From contig JAHECJ010000043.1 of assembly GCA_024641805.1 (NCBI GenBank), forward strand, positions 1 through 9,637: a stretch of DNA of 9,637 nucleotides, read 5' to 3'. This stretch comes from Desulfococcus sp. (GTDB taxonomy: Bacteria > Desulfobacterota > Desulfobacteria > Desulfobacterales > Desulfosalsimonadaceae). A program made the position numbers and the translations under genes. Shown piece after piece: positions 1-5,406 of this stretch. Positions within the stretch are counted from its first letter, which is position 1, and the number at the start of each line of letters is the position of its first letter. The notes below the pieces were generated by a model. That model was not told where the DNA came from, did not search any database, and was given only the letters and a program-made list of their open reading frames with translations.

Positions 1-477
1 CCGGGCGATGCCGCGCAGTGCGCCCTCGAAGGCGCCCGGCACGCCGCGGAAGTCGTCGTGTTTGGCCGCCGTGGCGCCGTCCAGGCTGATGCTGATGCGC
101 TGGATGCCGGATTCGGCCATCTGTCTGGCCTTGTCGTCCGTGATGAGTGTTCCGTTAGGAGCCATTACCATCCGCAGCCCTTTATCCGTACCGTATCTGG
201 CAATTTCAAAAATGTCAGGGCGCAACAACGGCTCTCCGCCGGTGAGAATGACAATGGGCTGGCCGACTTCGGCAATCTGATCCAGAAGACGTAAAGATGC
301 CTTCGTGTCAAGTTCGCCGCTGTAGGGACCCATCGTTGCGGATGCCCGGCAGTGGGCGCAGTTTAAATTACAGTTGCGCGTGGTCTCCCAGGCAACCAGG
401 CGTAATGTTGAATTTTTGGATTCTCCGGAGGATTCGTGTGGATGCCCTCCCGGGTGTGGCGCTGTTGAACGTGTCAC
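1..477 (-). CDS. ahbD: AhbD, heme b synthase (Fe-coproporphyrin III decarboxylase), 5' part
   Basis: Radical SAM enzyme of the last step of the alternative heme pathway: oxidative decarboxylation of the two propionates of Fe-coproporphyrin III to the vinyl groups of heme b. Only the first 159 residues are inside the window; the C-terminal auxiliary-cluster region is missing. I translated the minus strand directly. The stretch LRLVAWETTRNCNLNCAHCR carries the radical SAM CX3CX2C motif (C36, C40, C43). GGEP, the SAM-binding motif, is at 80-83, followed by APNGTLI and ISLDGA. Residues 2-23 are a Pro/Ser/Gly-rich N-terminal tail before the barrel. The start is a GTG at 475-477, the first start codon after an in-frame stop, preceded by GGAG nine bases upstream. 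It is the third gene of a heme operon, 154 bases after hemB, the gap being filled by a candidate mobile repeat. AhbD is preferred over the paralogue AhbC because AhbC is a separate gene upstream. Confidence 0.88.
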   Translation of the reverse strand, partial: MTRSTAPHPGGHPHESSGESKNSTLRLVAWETTRNCNLNCAHCRASATMGPYSGELDTKASLRLLDQIAEVGQPIVILTGGEPLLRPDIFEIARYGTDKGLRMVMAPNGTLITDDKARQMAESGIQRISISLDGATAAKHDDFRGVPGAFEGALRGIAR

Positions 478-489
478 TGTTGATGTCTC

Positions 490-636
490 CGTAAAAAGTC
501 AGATTTCGACGGCAAAGTATAAAAGTCCACCAATTATAAAACTTGGTAAGGCGACAAAGACTGAGCAATGATTTGTAATTTTCGTATTATGAAGCAGCGA
601 AGGATGTCGCATAGCGCTGAAGCTGAGCTTTTTACG
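490..636. mobile_element. Candidate MITE-like intergenic repeat between hemB and ahbD
   Basis: The hemB-ahbD gap is bounded by imperfect terminal inverted repeats: CGTAAAAAGTCAG at 490-502 and CTGAGCTTTTTACG at 623-636, with nine perfect outer pairs, then a one-base bulge and further pairing. Inside are smaller dyads: ACCAA/TTGGT around 529-546, and nested CAGCG/CGCTG and GCGA/TCGC pairs between 595 and 619. It has no open reading frame of its own. The structure is that of a short non-autonomous element, and I recall similar CGTAAAAAG-ended repeats from Desulfobacterales genomes. This is memory, not a search. The right end contains the hemB stop codon (632-634) and the left end adjoins the ahbD ribosome binding site. 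It could instead be only a structured intercistronic RNA. Confidence 0.5.
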
Positions 637-1609
637 AAGCCGTTAAGTTTCTTGCCGCATCCAGCGCAAAGTAAGTCATAATGATATCTGCACCAGCCCG
701 TTTGATAGAAGTCAGCGTTTCCATCATGACTTTCTGTCCATCTATCCATCCCATTTTTTCTGCTGCCTTAATCATTGAATATTCTCCACTGACGTTATAG
801 GCAGCCACCGGGAGATCGATTTCGTCCCGGATGCGGGAAATGATATCCAGGTAGGGGAGGGCGGGTTTAACCATAATGATGTCCGCTCCTTCCTCCACGT
901 CCATGGTTACCTCCCGGATGGCTTCCAGACTGTTGGCCGGGTCCATCTGGTAAGTGCGCCGGTCCCCAAATTGGGGGGCGGAGTGGGCTGCTTCTCTGAA
1001 AGGGCCGTAATATGCTGAACAATATTTGGCGGCATAAGACATAATGGGCGTGTTTTCCAGCTGGTTGTCATCCAGGGCTTCCCGCAGAGCGCCAATGCGT
1101 CCGTCCATCATATCCGACGGGGCGACCATATCCGCACCGGACTTGGCATGGGAGACCGCGGTCCGTGCCAGGAGGTCAAGGGTGGCGTCATTGTCAATAA
1201 TGCCGTTTTCGACAATTCCGCAGTGACCGTGATCCGTATACTGGCACAGGCAGACATCCGTGATGACTGCTATTTCAGGGACCTTGTTTTTGATGGCACT
1301 GACGGCCTTCTGAACGATTCCGTCCTTGGCGTATGCGCGTGTTCCCAGAAGATCTTTTTTTTCGGGGATTCCAAAAAGCATGATTGCGGGTACACCCAGG
1401 TCGCGAGCTTCTTTGACCGTGTTTACGAGGTTGTCCACGGAAAGATGAAACTGCCCGGGCATGGAAGGAATCGGCTCTTTAATATTCTTCCCATTGATGG
1501 CAAACAGGGGAAGAACCAGATCATCCACGGTCAGGGTGGTTTCCCGTATCATGCGCCGGAATGCGGCGTTTTGTCTCATTCGTCTTGCTCGGTAATCCGG
1601 AAAAAGCAT
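632..1609 (-). CDS. hemB: Delta-aminolevulinic acid dehydratase (porphobilinogen synthase)
   Basis: Condenses two 5-aminolevulinate molecules into porphobilinogen, the common tetrapyrrole precursor, in the cytoplasm. The protein has 325 residues, normal for the family. Visible signatures are the cysteine-rich metal site DVCLCQYTDHGHCG with C120, C122 and C130, which marks the zinc-type enzyme, and the two Schiff-base lysines: K195 in SYAAKYCSAYYGPFR and K248 in IIMVKPALPYLD. The flexible-lid and allosteric-type residues around FGDRRTYQMDPAN are also present. The start ATG has AAGGA six bases upstream. The gene lies 32 bases after ahbC and is transcribed with it, so precursor supply is coupled to the late heme steps. 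The last codons and the TAA stop overlap the right end of the candidate repeat, so the extreme C-terminus may have been reshaped by that insertion. Confidence 0.97.
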   Translation of the reverse strand: MLFPDYRARRMRQNAAFRRMIRETTLTVDDLVLPLFAINGKNIKEPIPSMPGQFHLSVDNLVNTVKEARDLGVPAIMLFGIPEKKDLLGTRAYAKDGIVQKAVSAIKNKVPEIAVITDVCLCQYTDHGHCGIVENGIIDNDATLDLLARTAVSHAKSGADMVAPSDMMDGRIGALREALDDNQLENTPIMSYAAKYCSAYYGPFREAAHSAPQFGDRRTYQMDPANSLEAIREVTMDVEEGADIIMVKPALPYLDIISRIRDEIDLPVAAYNVSGEYSMIKAAEKMGWIDGQKVMMETLTSIKRAGADIIMTYFALDAARNLTAS

Positions 1610-1631
1610 TTTTGATCCTTTAAATAATTAA

Positions 1632-1644
1632 TACGAAGCCGTTA
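1632..1644. repeat. 13-bp sequence shared with the hemB 3' end
   Basis: TACGAAGCCGTTA at 1632-1644 covers the ahbC stop codon and the bases just after it. The same 13 bases occur at 633-645, at the hemB stop and the right edge of the candidate intergenic repeat, in the same orientation. It may be the remnant end of a second copy of that element, or chance. Confidence 0.4.
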
Positions 1645-2832
1645 TATTTTATCTCCGCTGATTTCTTCATCCGTCAGATAACATGCCGGATCAGGTGCCC
1701 ATATATCACCAGTGGTCGCCTCGGCCCGGACCCTGAAGTTCCCGCTGCAGATACTTAACCATCTGCATTCCGCACAACGCCCGGTGACATACTCTTTTTT
1801 GTTTTTTAATTTTTTCATCAGCGGATTTGAAAGATCGGCCCAGATTTTTGAAAATGGCCGATCCTTGACATTTCCGAAACTGCAGTGCCGCCAGAATTGA
1901 TCCGCATAGACTTCACCGTCCCAGCTGATGCAGCCGATCCCCCGTCCGGAATTGTTTCCCTCATTCATTTTGAGGAGTTCCAGAACTTCCGCAGCCCGCT
2001 GGGGGTCTTCCTTCAGAAGTCGGAGGTAAATGTAGGGACCATCCGCATGGTTGTCGACGGTTAAGACTTCCTTGTCTTTACCCATATCATGCAGCTGTTT
2101 GGTTCGGTCAATAATCAGATCAACGGCTTTACGGGTTTCATCGAGAGAGAGGTCATCCTTGACGAGCTCCGACCCTCTGCCGGCATATACGAGGTGGTAA
2201 AAGCAGATCCGAGGGACTTCCCGCTCCTCCAGCAGATCAAAGAGTGCCGGAATTTCGTCTACATTAAAGCGGTTGACGGTAAACCTTAGCCCCACCTTGA
2301 TGCCTGCTTCCTGGCAGTTCTTGATACCTTCCAGTGCTGCTTCAAAAGCGCCTTCCACACCACGGAATTTGTCATTGATGTCTTTCATACCGTCAAGGCT
2401 TATCCCGACATAAGAAAGCCCGATATTTTTAAGGATACGGGCAGTATCCCGGTCAATGAGCGTTCCATTGGTGGAGATGACGGCGCGCATTCCCTTTTTT
2501 ACTGCGTATTCGGCAAGTTCAGGCAGGTCTTTTCGCATCAGGGGTTCGCCACCGGAAAAAAGGAGCACAGGGGCTCCCATGGCGGCTAAATCATCAATTA
2601 ATTGTTTTCCCTGCTCAGTCGTTAGTTCGTTTTCCTGAAGGGTGGCTTTTGCATGGGCATAGCAGTGAACGCATTTTAAGTTGCATTGCCTGGTAATGTT
2701 CCAGACAACCACCGGTTTTTTATCGATGGAAAACTGGAGCAGGTGAGACGGCAGGTCTTTTGACTGACGGCTGTAGCGAAGTGCGTCTGAGGGTTCAACC
2801 GTGCCGCAGTATAGCTTTGATATTCCAATCAT
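1642..2832 (-). CDS. ahbC: AhbC, 12,18-didecarboxysiroheme deacetylase (radical SAM)
   Basis: Radical SAM enzyme that removes the two acetate side chains of 12,18-didecarboxysiroheme to give Fe-coproporphyrin III. The protein has 396 residues and opens with MIGISKLYCGTVEPSDALRY, a beginning I associate with AhbC. The CX3CX2C cluster ligands are C50, C54 and C57; the SAM-binding GGEP motif is at 94-97; STNGTLI and ISLDGM follow. The C-terminal part has a SPASM/twitch-like set of cysteines (C301, C317, C353, C356, C362, C384) that probably binds an auxiliary 4Fe-4S cluster. The start is the ATG at 2830-2832 with GGAG eleven bases upstream, a little far but the only candidate. It is the first gene of the visible heme operon, followed 32 bases later by hemB. 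No ahbA/ahbB is seen upstream; those genes must lie elsewhere. Confidence 0.92.
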   Translation of the reverse strand: MIGISKLYCGTVEPSDALRYSRQSKDLPSHLLQFSIDKKPVVVWNITRQCNLKCVHCYAHAKATLQENELTTEQGKQLIDDLAAMGAPVLLFSGGEPLMRKDLPELAEYAVKKGMRAVISTNGTLIDRDTARILKNIGLSYVGISLDGMKDINDKFRGVEGAFEAALEGIKNCQEAGIKVGLRFTVNRFNVDEIPALFDLLEEREVPRICFYHLVYAGRGSELVKDDLSLDETRKAVDLIIDRTKQLHDMGKDKEVLTVDNHADGPYIYLRLLKEDPQRAAEVLELLKMNEGNNSGRGIGCISWDGEVYADQFWRHCSFGNVKDRPFSKIWADLSNPLMKKLKNKKEYVTGRCAECRWLSICSGNFRVRAEATTGDIWAPDPACYLTDEEISGDKI

Positions 2833-2901
2833 ATGAATGATATCTCCAAATTGCGTTTAACAGGCATAAAAACCTAAGACAACATGATGCCGGAGATAAC
2901 A

Positions 2902-2928
2902 TTACGGCGTACCCTGAATACGCCGTAA
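2902..2928. promoter_or_regulatory. Perfect 10-bp inverted repeat upstream of ahbC
   Basis: TTACGGCGTA (2902-2911) and TACGCCGTAA (2919-2928) are exact reverse complements around a 7-base spacer. The dyad is centred about 83 bases upstream of the ahbC ATG and about 100 bases after the stop of the ClpX-like gene; all flanking genes read on the minus strand. There is no T-run on either side, so it is a poor intrinsic terminator. An operator for the heme operon or a processed mRNA hairpin fits better. I do not recognise it as a known operator; it does not match the palindromes I associate with HcpR or Rex. Confidence 0.5.
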
Positions 2929-2971
2929 ACGAATTTCCGGCTGTTGAAAATCAGATCTTTTTTAATATCAA

Positions 2972-3011
2972 CCTGTATGGGGTGATAGTTACAATGCTCC
3001 TGTGATGGGGT
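2972..3011. repeat. Imperfect direct repeat after the ClpX-like gene
   Basis: CCTGTATGGGGT (2972-2983) and CCTGTGATGGGGT (2999-3011) are the same sequence apart from one extra G, in the same orientation, starting 27 bases apart. They lie in the gap between the ClpX-like gene and ahbC. The role is unknown; a paired regulator site or a chance repeat are both possible. Confidence 0.3.
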
Positions 3012-3014
3012 AAC

Positions 3015-4814
3015 TTAATTATTTATTATAAAATCCGGCTGACTTAACGAAAAAGTCTGTTGGATATCACTTTTATTGAATTCCGTTTTAATCGTCTGAT
3101 TTAAATAATTTTCAGGATTAATCAAGGCATTTTTAGACAGGAAAAATCGATTTCGATGGGTTTTTTCCCGGATCAGCTTGAGGCCATACTCAAAATCAGC
3201 GGATATTTTATCATAGACGCCTTTGATATCCGTTGTGCCGCTTGCCAGTTGTTCCAGAATTGCATCAACGGCATCTTCTTCCAGTACGATGTTAATATCA
3301 TGTTTTCGGTAAAAGTCGAATTCAATTTTTTTTATTTTATCATAAAAGGATTTGATTTTTTTGACCGCACTGCCGATTTCCGTCACATTATTGCAGTAAT
3401 AATCCGAGATTTTGTCAATCCGGTATGCGGACAGCGGCAGCCCGTACTGACCGGTAATGTTGACGCGGTTCTCACTCAAATAATTGATGATGAACTTTTT
3501 GTTCTCGGCTACAATGGCGTTAAAGGTCTCAATGCGCTGATCGTCGTTTTCGCGGGTCAGCCATGAGTTTAACGTGGACTCAGGATTTTCAATGACGGTT
3601 ATGGTAACCGGAAAGCGTTTCATATTTGTAGACGGCAGTTTGGTTTCAAAGGGGATCAATACCTGCTCAATGACACTCACCAGTCCTCGTGCACCCGTAT
3701 TCTCGGCAAACGCTTTTTGCGCGAGCAATTTCAACGCTTCATTTGAAAATCGGATGTCAATACCGTATGTTACAAAATCAAGTTTCTTGTTGAGCAGGAC
3801 CGGGTTATTGGGAGTTTGCAGAATTTTCAGCAGGTCTTCTTCTTCAAGCGGCTCAAAAATGGCTTTTACCGGAAGCCGGCCGACAAATTCCGATTCAAAT
3901 CCATACGCAATCAAATCTTCCGCCTTTACCTGCCGGATCAGATCGGATTTTGATTGAGAGATTTTCCCTTGAGAACCAAAACCGATGCTCTGGGAAGTGG
4001 TTCTTTTTTTGATGATATCATCAAGTCCGCCAAACGCGCCGCTCATGATGAATAGAATATTTTTAGTATTAATTGACCGTTTTTCGCGCTTACCGGTTTT
4101 TCTGAACTGTTCCACTTCCTGGATCATTGAAATGGGATCATGGGGCACTTTCAGCTCCACATCCGTTTCCTCCATGGGTTTGAGCAGGGCGCGCTGAACA
4201 CCGGTTCTGGAAACGTCCGCCCCTATCAGATTTCCACTGGCAGCGATTTTGTCAATTTCATCAATATAAATAATTCCGTATTCGGCCAGTTCGATATCAT
4301 TGTCACTTTCCCGGACAAGGTCCCGGACCAGATCTTCAACATCGCCGCCCACATATCCTGTTTCGCTGAATTTGGTCGCGTCTCCCTTCACAAAGGGAAC
4401 CCCCAGTTTATTGGCGATCAATTTGATGATATACGTTTTGCCGACACCGGTCGGCCCGAGCATGAGGACGTTGTTTTTAATACCTCCGGAGATGCTCAGG
4501 TGTTCACCGTCATCGGTTTTTTGATATTTGATCCGATTAAAATGCGTACATACCTTGGTGGCTAAAACCCGTTTGGCCAGATCCTGTTTGATGACATACT
4601 GATCGAGATAGGCAATCAGTTCCTCGGGCTTTAAGTCAAAATTAATCGGATTAATTTTTTTATAAGGTATATCGTCAGTTTCTAAATGGTCAGCATCAGG
4701 CATAACAATCGGAGAGATCATCTTGACCTGATCGCCATACTTCTTGGTCAGAAATTCGCTGATTTCTTTTTCAATTTCTTTTGGATTGGGTATTTTTTCA
4801 TTGAGTTTTTTCAT
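3015..4814 (-). CDS. ClpX-like AAA+ ATPase without zinc domain, with long C-terminal extension
   Basis: 599 residues against about 420 for ClpX. The AAA+ core is complete: Walker A GPTGVGKT at 120-127, pore-1 loop GYVG at 153-156, Walker B IIYIDE at 181-186, sensor 1 region NILFIMSGAFGGLD near 252-265, arginine finger R313 in EFVGRLP, and sensor 2 GARGL at 374-378 (R376). The ClpP-docking tripeptide is kept (IGFG, 277-280), so it probably feeds substrates to ClpP. The four-cysteine N-terminal zinc domain of ClpX is absent, replaced by about 60 charged residues. The usual RKH-loop region is enlarged and different (about 212-248). Residues 400-599 are extra; 505-548 align without gaps to the lid at 350-393. 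It is more AT- and lysine-rich than the heme genes. It is not the canonical clpX; substrate unknown. There is no clear ribosome binding site, and a sigma-70 promoter ends 9 bases before the ATG. Confidence 0.85.
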   Translation of the reverse strand: MKKLNEKIPNPKEIEKEISEFLTKKYGDQVKMISPIVMPDADHLETDDIPYKKINPINFDLKPEELIAYLDQYVIKQDLAKRVLATKVCTHFNRIKYQKTDDGEHLSISGGIKNNVLMLGPTGVGKTYIIKLIANKLGVPFVKGDATKFSETGYVGGDVEDLVRDLVRESDNDIELAEYGIIYIDEIDKIAASGNLIGADVSRTGVQRALLKPMEETDVELKVPHDPISMIQEVEQFRKTGKREKRSINTKNILFIMSGAFGGLDDIIKKRTTSQSIGFGSQGKISQSKSDLIRQVKAEDLIAYGFESEFVGRLPVKAIFEPLEEEDLLKILQTPNNPVLLNKKLDFVTYGIDIRFSNEALKLLAQKAFAENTGARGLVSVIEQVLIPFETKLPSTNMKRFPVTITVIENPESTLNSWLTRENDDQRIETFNAIVAENKKFIINYLSENRVNITGQYGLPLSAYRIDKISDYYCNNVTEIGSAVKKIKSFYDKIKKIEFDFYRKHDINIVLEEDAVDAILEQLASGTTDIKGVYDKISADFEYGLKLIREKTHRNRFFLSKNALINPENYLNQTIKTEFNKSDIQQTFSLSQPDFIINN

Positions 4815-4823
4815 AATGTTAAA

Positions 4824-4852
4824 ATTATAATCATACCCCTGCTACAATTCAA
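4824..4852 (-). promoter_or_regulatory. Sigma-70 promoter of the ClpX-like gene, almost leaderless
   Basis: On the minus strand TTGAAT (4852-4847) is followed by a 17-base spacer and a consensus -10 TATAAT (4829-4824). The expected start of transcription is near 4817, three bases before the ATG at 4814. This agrees with the lack of a Shine-Dalgarno sequence and suggests a leaderless or nearly leaderless mRNA. Confidence 0.6.
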
Positions 4853-4899
4853 GGGCAGGTTTTAAAATTTAATGTTTATGTCCCTGTTGAAAAATAAAT

Positions 4900-4959
4900 T
4901 TGTAGACAATAGGATGTCTTTATCGTATTTTAATAATTAATCAGCTTTGATGTCTACAA
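4900..4959. repeat. 9-bp inverted repeat between the ClpX-like gene and the dodecin gene
   Basis: TTGTAGACA (4900-4908) and TGTCTACAA (4951-4959) are exact reverse complements separated by 42 AT-rich bases. They lie between the two divergent genes, about 90-150 bases before the dodecin ATG. A further TGTCT at 4914-4918 can pair with the first arm in a shorter hairpin. This could be an operator pair for DNA looping or a leader structure; function is inferred only from position. Confidence 0.35.
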
Positions 4960-5055
4960 CTTCACTCTCCGGTTTTTAATCCCCTGTCTCATTAGTATCT
5001 TCAAACTCTGCCACGCTGAACAAAACTTTAAACTTTTAAAAGTAAGGAGGCGACC

Positions 5056-5265
5056 ATGAGCGGTAGTGTTTACAAATTTATTGAAATGGTAGGAACCAGT
5101 CCGACGTCCTGGGAGGATGCGGCAAAAACAGCTGTTGAAACAGCTGCCCAATCACTGAGAGATACAAGAGTTGCTGAAATTAAGGACCTGGACATGAAAA
5201 TCGAGGAGGGCAAGGTGGTATTGTACCGTGCAACGGTTAAACTGTCATTTAAGTATCAGACATAG
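5056..5265 (+). CDS. Dodecin family protein, tryptophan-less type
   Basis: Small 69-residue protein of the dodecin family, whose members assemble into hollow dodecamers that store or buffer flavins, or in one branch bind calcium. The N-terminal YKFIEMVGTSPTSWEDA stretch (6-22), the central helix to LRD (34-36) and the final GKVVLYRATVKLSFKY strand region match the family along its whole length. In flavin-binding dodecins the helix is followed by LRNLDWFEV, whose Trp stacks on the isoalloxazine ring. Here the segment is LRDTRVAEI with V39 at that place, so classical flavin stacking is unlikely. From memory it is closest to the Mycobacterium Rv0379 'calcium dodecin' type. The start is secure: AAGGAGG at 5044-5050, five bases from the ATG. 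It is a single gene, divergent from the ClpX-like gene and closed by a bidirectional terminator. Confidence 0.9.
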   Translation: MSGSVYKFIEMVGTSPTSWEDAAKTAVETAAQSLRDTRVAEIKDLDMKIEEGKVVLYRATVKLSFKYQT

Positions 5266-5276
5266 TGAATGTCAAT

Positions 5277-5297
5277 GAAATCGTTTTAATCGATTTC
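5277..5297 (+). other. Small hairpin just after the dodecin gene
   Basis: GAAATCG (5277-5283) and CGATTTC (5291-5297) pair perfectly around a 7-base loop, 11 bases after the dodecin stop. No T-run follows, so it is more likely an mRNA 3'-end stabiliser than a terminator. A proper terminator follows at 5320-5358. Confidence 0.35.
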
Positions 5298-5319
5298 TCA
5301 TACCAGGTTAAAATTCAAC

Positions 5320-5358
5320 AAAAAAGAGGGGGGCCTTCCATCGGTCGCCCTTTTTTTT
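5320..5358. terminator. Bidirectional terminator between dodecin and MFS genes
   Basis: An arm with an A-run and a G-run (5320-5335) pairs with an arm with a C-run and eight Ts (5343-5358) around a 7-base loop; there are two G-T wobbles and one mismatch. The A-run on one side and T-run on the other let it serve both converging genes: dodecin ends at 5265 (plus) and the transporter at 5407 (minus). Confidence 0.8.
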
Positions 5359-5406
5359 GTTTATCCGGGTGCCGGGACCGGAAATTTTGTGTGACTTTGT
5401 AATTCA

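Noticed and set aside
368..568. Minus-strand open frame of 66 codons over the ahbD start
   Set aside because: It is one frame off the radical SAM reading frame and crosses the candidate repeat; ahbD itself is read from the GTG at 477.
1148..1615. Plus-strand open frame of 155 codons opposite hemB
   Set aside because: It is antisense to a strongly supported gene, has no ribosome binding site and no recognisable protein features.
3156..4565. Several plus-strand open frames opposite the ClpX-like gene
   Set aside because: All are mirror frames of a conserved AAA+ gene with clear motifs on the other strand.
3015..4814. Calling the AAA+ gene canonical clpX or hslU
   Set aside because: The zinc domain is missing and about 200 residues are added, so it is not ordinary ClpX; the IGF loop and the absence of an HslU I-domain layout argue against HslU.
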